Part shown: positions 33,497-41,995 of the stretch, piece by piece
How positions within the stretch are numbered: position 1 is the stretch's first letter
Layout: the number at the start of each line of letters is the position of its first letter
Assembly: GCA_030435675.1 (NCBI GenBank)
Contig: CM059622.1
Location: 1,426,001-1,490,000 of the forward strand
Length of the DNA stretch: 64,000 nucleotides
Reading direction: 5' to 3'
DNA from: Steinernema hermaphroditum
Lineage: Eukaryota > Nematoda > Chromadorea > Rhabditida > Steinernematidae
The notes under the pieces: model-generated
Told to the model about the DNA's origin: nothing
Database searches by the model: none
The model's input: only the letters and a program-made list of their open reading frames with translations
Program-made: the position numbers and the translations under genes

Positions 33497-33901
33497 GCGT
33501 CTCCTTGTATAGTTCGTCTTGTGTTTATCGTTAATTTGGCAATAAATAGTGTTGTATGAATATCGGTGTATCGGTGGTCTTCTTCGACCGATTGTTAAGG
33601 TGATGCTTAGGGTTGGTATTCGAGCCAAAAAAAACGGCGAGTCATCGAAACAGAGTCACCCCTAAGATTACTATCCTTGACAGGAAACTGGAGAAATAGC
33701 CTAACCGTCGATCAGACGAATGCTTTGAAGAGAGACTTAGATCCTGTGTGACGTTTCTTTATTTGATCATCTAGTGCATTTCAGACCACTAGGCTTCATT
33801 TTCAATCCAGCTTAAATGCATACATAGGAACTAGCCAGTAACATAACAGGTAAATTAGACGCAGATTTCACAAAAAATGCTTGTTTTGTTTGCGAATCAT
33901 C
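33497..33901. other. Intergenic
   Basis: 3' flank of the coiled-coil gene with AATAAA at 33541, a short repeat fragment near 33600 (AGGGTTGGTATTCGAG) related to 19056-19122, and the 3' flank of peptide copy C, which diverges from the copies A and F flanks right after the stop codon. Confidence 0.5.
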
Positions 33902-34111
33902 TTAGCAGAAGTCGAGGTGGCAGCGCTTGGCGCGGTTCAACGGCACTTGTCCGATGACCCCGGATTCGTCGGACTGACTGGAACGCACTCCTAGGGAAGT
34001 TGGGACTGAAAGGACACAGATTACACCGCTGCGGAGTGACCAATAGTCACCGGAAAGAGCGGCTCCGAAGAAGGCGACGATGGCGAAGAGGAGGAAGAAG
34101 AAGCGGACCAT
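33902..34111 (-). CDS. CHLDFC peptide precursor, copy C (54 aa, VPTS type)
   Basis: Exons 34111-34051 and 34005-33902. Same signal peptide as copy A. The pro-part differs at three places (Leu for Gln after VPTS, Val for Ala, Ala for Val before KR), ending LNRAKR-CHLDFC. The last changes keep the Lys-Arg site and the hexapeptide. Divergent partner is copy D. Confidence 0.8.
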   Translation of the reverse strand: MVRFFFLLFAIVAFFGAALSGDYWSLRSGVICVLSVPTSLGVRSSQSDESGVIGQVPLNRAKRCHLDFC

Positions 34112-34475
34112 GGTGGGAGGAAGGACTTATCGGATGGCTGAAGAAGGTGCCACTCTTTAAGAGCTCATCCGAACAAGGAAGCTCTGTGTGATCTTCTGGT
34201 CAAACAGGTTATTCCGATCGTAGTTGCGACCTTTCGGCGATTTTATATAATTTTAAGATCAGCGCAGAGATCGAAACGTTTTTGCAAATCGCGAATTTCG
34301 CGTTTTTTCGCCGATTTCGAAGGAAAAGGGAAGCGAAATCTTTTTTTTGCGCTCCGCCAGAGATCGCTTTTTTGCTTTTGTGACCTGTTTCCGAAAAAGA
34401 CGATATCGTACTTCCTCTATGGAAGCTGTATTTAAGCAGTTCTGCGGTCAAATCCCCATCGATTTGGCTGTCATC
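34112..34475. promoter_or_regulatory. Bidirectional promoter of peptide pair C/D
   Basis: Practically the same sequence as 31613-31976, including both AT boxes and the TCGCGAATTTCGCG element. Confidence 0.6.
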
Positions 34476-34678
34476 ATGGTCCGCTTCCTCCTCTTCGTCC
34501 TCGCCATCGTCGCTTTCTTCGGAGCCGCTCTTGCTGGTAGCTAAAAGCTCTTCCAAAGTCAACTCTATCCCCAATTTCAGGCGTAGAGCAGCAGCCTGAT
34601 CATCCCCTCACTGCTGCCGAACAGCTTGGCGAGGTTCCACGAATCCGTGCCAAACGCTGCCACCTCGATTTCTGTTGA
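34476..34678 (+). CDS. CHLDFC peptide precursor, copy D (52 aa, VEQQ type)
   Basis: Exons 34476-34536 and 34581-34678. Identical signal peptide to copy B; the pro-part has Leu for Pro in AAEQ(P/L)GEVP; ends RIRAKR-CHLDFC. Two of the codon differences from copy B are silent (GTT/GTC, CGA/CGT), which hints at selection on the protein. Confidence 0.82.
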
Positions 34679-35589
34679 AGAACTGCTCCAAAATCTGCCC
34701 TTTTCCAAGAAGATGGATGTGAAAATGCCTTTCCCAGTGTGCTACCGTACTACCTTCCAATAAATAACTTTTTTCTTTGGAAATTTTATTGAAATTTTAT
34801 TTATTGAATAGGAGATATCGTGCCCACGATCCGATGGTGCGGCATTCTTCCAAGGCTACTGTAGCTGAACTTCTCCATCACCATCTTATAGGAAGGGATT
34901 AGGAAGCAGTTCTGCGATAAAATTCTCTAATTTTTGTATTTTGCTCCTGTAATTTGTGGTGTCCGAGATAGGGTGACTTCTCGAAGAAATTAGGCACCTG
35001 AAGATTGAGGCAGCGCGCGGCAAGAAGCCAGAGGACGTTGGTTAAATATGGGGTGCGACAACATGAAAAATGTTAAATATCGTAATAAAATTCACAATTC
35101 ATGGGAACTGAATTTACACTCACTCAGCACTTTAAACTTTTGTCGTAATAACAACCCTCTATGAAGATTCACTCTCCGATTTTTTCATACGCTACACATA
35201 TGAGTATTTCCATATTTTCGTCACTTTTCGGAGCGTGGCCCCGCGCTTGCACTAAGGGGATAACTCGAGATCACTTCGTGTCTTGGACACCAAAAACTAC
35301 AGGAGCAGAACACAAAAAAATAGATAATTTCTCGCAGAACTGCTTCCTAATACCTTCCTATAAGATGGTGATAGAGCAGTTCAGCTACAGTAACCTTGGA
35401 AGAATGCCACATGATCGGATCGTGTGCACGATATCTCGTATTCTCTAAATAAATTTCCAAAGAAAATTTCCGAAAAAAGTTATTTATTGGAAGGTAGTAC
35501 GGTAGCACACTGGGACACATGAATACGGTCATACGAAAGGCAGTTTCGCATCTATCTTCTTGGAAAAGGGCAGATTTCGGAGCAGTTCT
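34679..35589. other. Centre of the inverted duplication, between copies D and E
   Basis: Two inverted copies of the VEQQ-type 3' flank (each with AATAAATAACTT near its gene) around a unique AT-rich stretch (about 34976-35277). No gene. Confidence 0.6.
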
Positions 35590-35792
35590 TCAACAGAAAT
35601 CGAGGTGACAGCGTTTGGCGCGGATAAGTGGGACCTCGCCGGGCTGTTCGGCAGCAGTGAGGGGATGATCAGGCTGCTGCTCTACGCCTGAAATTGGGGA
35701 TAGAGTTGACTTTGGAAGAGCCTTTAGCTACCAGCAAGAGCGGCTCCGAAGAAAGCGACGATGGCGAGGACGAAGAGGAGGAAGCGGACCAT
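35590..35792 (-). CDS. CHLDFC peptide precursor, copy E (52 aa, VEQQ type)
   Basis: Exons 35792-35732 and 35687-35590, on the reverse strand. Differs from copy B at one residue (Leu for Arg in EVP(R/L)IRAKR); the signal peptide, Lys-Arg site and CHLDFC are the same. Its intron has AAAGGC for AAAAGC after the donor, otherwise unchanged. Confidence 0.82.
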
Positions 35793-36156
35793 GATGACAG
35801 CCAAATCGATGGGGATTTGACCGCAGAACTGCTTAAATACAGCTTCCATAGAGGAAGTACGATATCGTCTTTTTCGGAAACAGGTCACAAAAGCAAAAAA
35901 GCGATCTCTGGCGGAGCGCAAAAAAAAGATTTCGCTTCCCTTTTCCTTCGAAATCGGCGAAAAAACGCGAAATTCGCGATTTGCAAAAACGTTTCGATCT
36001 CTGCGCTGATCTTAAAATTATATAAAATCGCCGAAAGGTCGCAACTACGATCGGAATAACCTGTTTGACCAGAAGATCACACAGAGCTTCCTTGTTCGGA
36101 TGAGCTCTTAAAGAGTGGCACCTTCTTCAGCCATCCGATAAGTCCTTCCTCCCACC
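35793..36156. promoter_or_regulatory. Bidirectional promoter of peptide pair E/F
   Basis: Reverse complement of the A/B and C/D promoters with very few changes. The length between the start codons, 364 bp, is the same in all three. Confidence 0.6.
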
Positions 36157-36366
36157 ATGGTCCGCTTCTTCTTCCTCCTCTTCGCCATCGTCGCCTTCTT
36201 CGGAGCCGCTCTTTCTGGTGACTAATGGTCACTCCGCAGCGGTGTAATCTCTGTCCTTTCAGTCCCAACTTCCCAAGGAGTGCGTTCCAGTCAGTCCGAC
36301 GAATCCGGGGCCATCGGACAAGTGCCGTTGAACCGCGTAAAGCGCTGCCATCTCGACTTCTGCTAA
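36157..36366 (+). CDS. CHLDFC peptide precursor, copy F (54 aa, VPTS type)
   Basis: Exons 36157-36217 and 36263-36366. Protein identical to copy A, and the 3' flank (AAGAATGCTACAAAGAGAGT) also matches that of A, so F derives from A, or the two were homogenised. Confidence 0.82.
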
Positions 36367-36690
36367 GAATGCTACAAAGAGAGTGGCTTCACTGTCAGTC
36401 CAATATGTGTGTTCTTCAAGCAAGCCCCGCATCTGAATGTGTCTCAGATATTAAATCCTAATTGAAAGATCGTTTCCCTTTTCCATAAATTTATTATTGA
36501 AACAAGCTGATTTATCACTCTACAACGCATCATTACCAAGCCATCTTCATCAATTTCTTGTGGCAGGAAGACCATGATCGTACGCCGTGACCGTGGAGAC
36601 AACGGCAGATGCAGATGCAAGGCATACATTCACAATTTATTAAAACAGAAAACATAAACAACAACAGCAAGATCCTAAAGGGTTTTCTTT

Positions 36691-36997
36691 TCAGTGGACG
36701 AGGGAGGGTTCGAAGAACTTGACGTCTTCTTTGATTTCGAGGAATGTTTGCATCTCTGCCGAGTGGAAAACCTCGCAGGCGTCGCCCAATCCATGTAGAC
36801 AGCTTACGACGAGCATTTCGAGTGTTGGGAGTAACGGGAAAGAAAGGGCACTTCATGCCATTTTTCCACTTGGAAAGAATACGGCTTGAGAAAGTTGAGA
36901 ATTCTCGCCACGGCTTCGTGTCGCTGCTTGTCCATTTCGGAGAGGTGAGAGATCGGTGCACATCCGAACTTGCACGATCTTTGACATTGTCTGATAT
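36691..36997 (-). pseudogene. Gene remnant, frame-broken
   Basis: After an acceptor TATTTTCAG, one frame (36997-36804) reads IRQCQRSCKFGCAPISHLSE and KQRHEAVARILNFLKPYSFQ, then stops. A second frame continues with LLPTLEMLVVSCLHGLGDAC and FLEIKEDVKFFEPSLVH, ending at 36691, followed by a reverse-strand AATAAA near 36640. Both parts look like real coding sequence, but no intron joins the frames. Either a frameshifted 3' end of a gene or a missed small intron. Family not recognised. 36998-37387 holds nothing I can support. Confidence 0.35.
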
Positions 36998-37387
36998 CTG
37001 AAAATACAAAAATTGGAGGAAGTTGGACAAGGCAAAGATTGATATGTTCTGTCTCAAATAGGCTGCTTATAAGCAGGTATCGGGGCGAAGAGGTTGGCTA
37101 GGAGGAACAAAATTAGGTATCCGCCTTTTCCGGCACGTCAGGAGAGTCATCGCTTCTTCCAGCCTCTAGCCAGAAATCGTAATTGTAGCACAGATATGCA
37201 AATTAATTTATGGATTCTGTAAGGTCAGTAATTTTCCAAAGTGCGAACCGTCCGCTGATTAAGAAAAAGACCGTAACCAGATCTTGATCTCGATTAAGAT
37301 GTACTTTTGGCCCCACCAACTTGGTACCTACCGACTCGCTGACCCCCAACTCGCCGACGATAGAAAAAAAAACAAAACAACTGTATT

Positions 37388-37756
37388 TTAGTAACAAAAG
37401 CTAAAATAGAAAATACAAACATCAAGCTGATGGGTCTTCAGTCTTCGGCGGTGGTCTCTTCGTCCTCGCGCACCTCGCGAAATCAGCGGGAGGTCCGCAA
37501 GGGATCGCTTCTTTCGGCCCAGCTGCAATGGCGAGCAGTTTTTAACATCTTCAGAATCACTTACCTGGAGCTTCGCCAAGCAGGCGCGCTCGCGACCTTC
37601 ACACAGCTCCTCGACTGTGTCCATCAGATCCGAATCGGCGACTAGCCCCCACGTGATTAATGCGGAGACCAGTGCCGAGGCGACTGCTGCACCTCCTATG
37701 AGGAGAGCAGTAGGAATAGCGACCACAGCGGTCGCCGACGCAAGTGAAGTTGACAT
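37388..37756 (-). CDS. IGG/ITWG family member, lacking a signal peptide
   Basis: Exons 37756-37565 and 37522-37388 (42 nt intron, GTAAGT...TTGCAG). Exon 1 is 83% like the 38.5 kb member by eye: STSLASATAVVAIPTALLIG, then SALITWGLVADSDLMDTVEE and LCEGRERACLAKLQ. Exon 2 gives a basic tail (LGRKKRSLADLPL...). Another frame of exon 2 also stays open for 34 codons, so the tail is uncertain. No signal peptide or Lys-Arg pro-site precedes the core; instead a degenerate second copy of the hydrophobic module with a TAA stop lies upstream (37757-37830). It is probably a 5'-truncated gene, perhaps not functional. Confidence 0.45.
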   Translation of the reverse strand: MSTSLASATAVVAIPTALLIGGAAVASALVSALITWGLVADSDLMDTVEELCEGRERACLAKLQVSDSEDVKNCSPLQLGRKKRSLADLPLISRGARGRRDHRRRLKTHQLDVCIFYFSFCY

Positions 37757-37990
37757 CAGGTCAGTATCAGACACAATACCTTATGTTACCATGGCAGACA
37801 CGGTTGCAACAGCTGCTGCGACGCCTCCTATAAGAAGGTATTACATAGAATGTATTAATCATGCAAAATGTTATGGTCCATTGGGTACTTAGAATGGAAT
37901 AAAGTGCAGTTTTATTACCATGCAGCACGGTTATATTGATTCGAACCCGTTAACGGCGAGTTGTCTGTTTGGTCAAGTGATTCGCGTTTC
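37757..37990. repeat. Segment duplicated at 38283-38399 plus 39487-39590; empty MULE site
   Basis: The text CCTCCTATAAGAAGGTATTA through ATGCAAAATGTTAT, GGTCCATTGG and then AATAAAGTGCAGTTTTATTA recurs on the two sides of the MULE at 38400-39476. In this copy the GGTCCATTGG site is uninterrupted. The reverse strand encodes degenerate IGG/ITWG fragments, in one of which the Trp codon is replaced by TAA. Confidence 0.75.
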
Positions 37991-38497
37991 TCGCGAGATG
38001 GACGGCCATGGTGCTGGTAACGCAGGACTTAAGCCGAAGAATCAAAGAGAATCAAGGTGATGAGGAAGGCCGTTCGCATTCGCTTCGTGAACATCTGAAA
38101 AGCACTTTTTGAGTTGGAGTCAGACCTAAAGACTGAAACAGAAACAAGGAAACACCATCTCTTTGGATCTCTTTCATTTTGGCGCTCTTTTTTGGCGCTG
38201 TTTTTTTTTGGCGCTCGTGGAGGTTTTGGCTCTCTTTTATTTTGGCGCTCTTTTTTTTGGCTCTCTTTTTTTGGCGCTCCTGACTGGAAATCCAGGTCGG
38301 TATCATACATAATACCTCTTGTTACGGCTACTGAGACGCCTCCTATAAGAAGGTATTACATAGAATGTATTAATCATGCAAAATATTATGGACCATTGGC
38401 GGTCCACGACGTTTCGCCGCGAGACATTTCGCCGCGGTGATCAAAGTCGAAAAAGAACCGCCGATAAGGGGACACCCCAAACTCGCCGATCACTTAC

Positions 38498-38818
38498 GTG
38501 CAGCTTGGCCAGACAGGCGCGTTCGCGCCCTTCGCAGAGCTCCTCCACGGTTTCCAAGAGGTCCGAATCCGAAATCAACCCCCAGGTAATCAGCGAGGAG
38601 ACAATAGCCGCTCCTACTGCTGCTCCTCCTATGAGGATGGCCGTTGGAACGGCTACTACAGCCGTCGCGGAGGTAAGAGACGTCGACAAGAGCTCGCGCT
38701 TGTGTCGCTTCTCAGAAGCGTGTCGATGAGGGAGACGGTCGCCTTTCAATACGGCGCAATAGACAGGGTCCAAGGCGAGGACTATCAGAAACCAGGCGGT
38801 CCATCCAGACGAACGCAT
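38498..38818 (-). CDS. IGG/ITWG family peptide precursor inside the MULE (exon 1, 107 aa)
   Basis: Open exon from the ATG at 38818 to a GTAAGT donor at 38497; reading through instead gives 125 residues, stopping at 38441. It has a signal peptide (MRSSGWTAWFLIVLALDPVYC), a short pro-part ending SEKRHKR, a furin/kexin-like site, and then a mature part: ELLSTSLTSATAVVAVPTAI, a Gly/Ala-rich helix with LIGGAAVGAAIV, SSLITWGLISDSDLLETVEE and a two-Cys end LCEGRERACLAKLH. The best-preserved member of the local family, yet its second exon is missing at the MULE end. Hydrophobic, membrane-active secreted peptides look like this, but the function is unknown. Confidence 0.6.
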
Positions 38819-39060
38819 TGTGAAGCTGATGAAGAGTGTCGAAGCTGACGGCGGATGTCGAAGCTGAGGGGGCTGCTTTATTAGTCCCTTTTTTTGGGTG
38901 GAGCTTGAACGAGCCAAACTCAAAGTACACTTTCGAGGACGGACATATAACGCAATGTACAGGTTCTTTGCAAAATTCACTTCCAGATTTATCACACAAA
39001 GTGTACTTTGCCGTACTAAAACTGACAGTTCTTTGCAAAATCCCTGTTTGTCTCTTGTTG

Positions 39061-39230
39061 CTTATGAGGCAATGGTACGGGGTGATCCACCACCGAAGAA
39101 GCGAAAGCTCTATCAGCTGATAGATGAGCGCCTCCTGTGGATCATCACAAACTTCGATGAATCTGAGCCTGATGGCAACATCGAAGAGTTCCTACGGGGC
39201 TGCGCTCATAACTTCCAAATGGACCCGTAA
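39061..39230 (+). pseudogene. MULE transposase C-terminal fragment
   Basis: Encodes YEAMVRGDPPPKKRKLYQLI, DERLLWIITNFDESEPDG, NIEEFLRGCAHNFQMDP, stop. It is the intact-frame counterpart of the frameshifted end at 21590-21751 (a few mismatches only), showing that the two MULEs are the same family. Confidence 0.8.
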
Positions 39231-39302
39231 CAATGTCTTCAACCCCTGTTGATAAATTGTTAATGTTTTTTTTGGCCTTCCATCGCTTTTCAACTCCGAT
39301 CT

Positions 39303-39470
39303 CTGCGGCGAAACGGCTCGCGGCGAAACGGCCCCGCGGCGAAAGGTCTCGCGGCGAAAGGTCTCGCGGCGAAAGGTCTCGTGGCGAAAGGTCCCGCGGC
39401 GAAAGGTCCCGCGGCGAAAGGTCTCGCGGCGAAACGGCCCCGCGGCGAAAGGTCTCGCGGCGAAACGTCC
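39303..39470. repeat. 15 bp tandem repeat at the right end of the MULE
   Basis: About 11 units of GCGGCGAAAGGTCTC or GCGGCGAAACGGCCC. The unit is part of the terminal inverted repeat, so the array probably grew by slippage within the TIR. Confidence 0.85.
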
Positions 39471-39486
39471 TGCTCCGGACCATTGG

Positions 39487-41995
39487 GTAGTCGGCATGGG
39501 ATAAAGTGCAGTTTTATTACCATGCAGCGGTTATATTGATTCGAGCCCGTTAACGGCGAGTTGTCTGTTTGGTCAAGTGGTAAGGCTGCTGGTTCAGTCG
39601 AACCGGCTGGGGGCACCTTTAAATGTTCCCTTGTGAGAAAGCTTACCAAAGAAATATCGTTATTCTTCAGAATTGTGGAAGTCACTCGCTTCTTGAGTGA
39701 AAAATTGTGGCTAAAACACGGCAAGGAACATTTGTAGATGGACCGTTTTCCTTACTTTTGTGACAAACATGTGCTCATCACTTCGGATCGACGACTATCT
39801 ATTCGAGACGAATGGAAGGTCTTAAAATGGAAAGTCACTGTGTCATCTCATAAAGTGGCAAGGAACGTAGCTTTCCCGAAATGGCGTCATAGACATTAGT
39901 CAGCGAAGCGAACTGAGCTGGAGCCGAGTCAGCTCATGTGAGAAGTGATGGGGTTGGACCGGTGGCCAAATGATGGATGAAACAGTGAAATGGTGATAGA
40001 GGTGGATCTGTGGTGGAATGAACATGAAGCGGAACAGGGATGGCCGGAGCTCTGTAGCATGGACTGGGAGCTTATACGGGCTCAAAAATGCCATCGAAAA
40101 TAGGTGGAGGGGGAAAGGGGGTAGGGGGTGAGGGTGGCAATGTCCTCAAAAAGTTCGTTCAATTGCCTTAGCATCGGGTGCATTAGGAAGACTAACATAT
40201 ACTCGTGGATCAATGGCTTCCAGAGCACAACGAGAAGATCACATATCACAACGAGTTCAATACTTCCCATCTGATCACTATAGGGTGCATAATTACCATC
40301 AAAAGCTGGTTACTTAGTTTCGGAGTCTTTCTTTCAAGGATTTTTCAAAAAGGAAGATCTAATTCTTGGCAACACCTTCGCCCATCTAAGTGTAAAAGGA
40401 AGAAGACATTTTGGGGATCTGTGGAGTTCTTTCAAGTGATATTACCATGATAAAAAATCAGATTTCAACTAGGAAGAGTAACATGTGATATTTGCAGTCG
40501 CATGAAGCAAATCCGCGGAAAGTAAAGGGTTCCTGTCGTACCAGGGAAGCAGCGAATCAAAAGAATCGATTGAATCAAAAAGCAAAGTAAAAATATAGAA
40601 CATTTCCCCAGGCCACACGCATCGATTTGGCGAGAGACCGCGGCGAGGGTCTGATGAAAGGGTACACAGTGGTGACTAGACAGACGAGTAGACAAACAGC
40701 CGGACAGACAGCCGGGATGGATAGACAAACGCAGATTCGATAAGGGGAAGGAACACCACTGGAACAGATGAACTGCTTCTTACCTTCTAGCGCCAAATAA
40801 CGTGAAAGGAAATGTTTTTCACTTTTGGCTCATAGTTTGAGAGTAAAGCCATAGAACATGTATCTCAGAAGGCCGTTCAAGGCTTAAAGTCAAGCAGGCT
40901 TTCAGCAGAAATATATAGAATGGCCCAAAAAAGGGTATCTTGACAGAAGCTTGCAATGTCATTTCTGTGATCCTCTGTGACCGTCTGGATGTTCGAACCC
41001 TTCGTTGGCGGAGTATCCCAAAAAGACATTTGAGACAGTCATTTTTGTGAGGATCCTAAGGTGAGACCAGTCGGAAACCTGACCAGTCTCATCGGCTTGA
41101 ATTTACAAATGGATCTCTAGACTCCTGTCTGGATGTTCTATACTCCTTTTAAGGCCACCCTGAAGGTAACAACGCAATCAGAGCACTTTTTGAAACGTTT
41201 CAGTCTCCCTTTCAATACCTTTAGTAGCAAATTCGACGCTATTTTGAAAACCTTTCATTGACATGTGCAATGCATACCAAAAAGGCACTTGAGACGGTTT
41301 TTGGGAAGTCATTTTCGTCAGTAATCAAAAGGGAGACAGGTCGGAAAACGGAAGAAACCTAGTCATTTTTCATGTATAGGTCACCATGTATGAAGGCAAA
41401 AGCGTGTCTTATTTTCAAATGTTCAATAGTCAAGGTTGATGACCTTATAGTCCCTGTTCCCTAATCCATATATTGTAGTCGTTTTTGTACCGCTTTTGGC
41501 ATTTCATTTGTTGTGTAATATCCTGTACATTCCCTCCAGTAACTCCCACTAAGCCTTCAAAAGGTTTACGTCCAGTATGGGACTTGTCTAGACGGTCTGG
41601 TTCTCGACTGGCCGTCCATCAAAGGCTGTTTACCGTTTCAATTGAATGGCCGAATTCAGTCGGAATGCAAACAAGGAAAAAAGCGGCGTAAGAAGCGATC
41701 TTCGATCCCAGAACCAGCGCCACCGTGCATCTGCAAAAAGGCCCACTTGACTGCGCAACATTACAGCTTCTTGAGAGGCTATTGCGTATTTGCTTCCAGC
41801 GCCCAGTCGAACACCTCTCGAGCCGGCGGTGGTCACTACTGGGCGTCGACAAGAAAACAAAGATATCGTATGTCACGCGCATTACTTTTTGACACATCGC
41901 AAACAGGGGGAGGGATGACCGCACCCGAAACGGGGCCCGCGCGCTGTCCTGACAGCTGGCGCGCACTCGACAGATTCGGTGCGGCCTCGTGCGGT
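39487..41995. other. Intergenic with repeats
   Basis: Starts with the right half of the duplicated segment (to about 39590), ending in a tRNA-like block (TTTGGTCAAGTGGTAAGGC). The rest, apart from the MITE at 40918-41163, holds nothing I recognise until the glutaredoxin gene. Confidence 0.4.
40918..41163. repeat. Mariner-like MITE copy
   Basis: Left end AGAATGGCCCAAAAAAGG, right end CTTTTAAGGCCACCCTG; interior GAGACCAGTCGG and ACTCCTGTCTGGATG relate it to 2474-2650 and the fragments at 19.4 and 22.1 kb. Confidence 0.45.

Larger units (their letters stand above)
33902..36366. repeat. Large inverted duplication of peptide pairs C/D and E/F
   Basis: Left arm 33902-34975 and right arm 35278-36366 are reverse complements with scattered differences and a 300 bp unlike centre. 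Each arm holds one divergent gene pair, its bidirectional promoter and about 300 bp of the VEQQ-type 3' flank. The unit also exists as pair A/B at 31403 to about 32420. Outside the arms the flank of copy F matches that of copy A, not C. Confidence 0.85.
38400..39476. mobile_element. Non-autonomous MULE carrying a host-type gene exon (Pack-MULE)
   Basis: Inverted ends: left CGACGTTTCGCCGCGAGACA, right (complement) GGACGTTTCGCCGCGAGACC. Flanked by the exact 10 bp direct repeat GGACCATTGG (38390-38399 and 39477-39486), a length typical of MULEs. Inside: a peptide-gene exon (38498-38818, reverse strand), the C-terminal end of a MULE transposase (39061-39230) and a 15 bp repeat array next to the right end. 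The catalytic domain is absent. Confidence 0.85.

Noticed and set aside
39145..39724. Open frames of repeated RRETF/RGERS/DLSPR units
   Set aside because: They come from the 15 bp terminal-repeat array of the MULE, which is open in several frames because the unit is a multiple of three.
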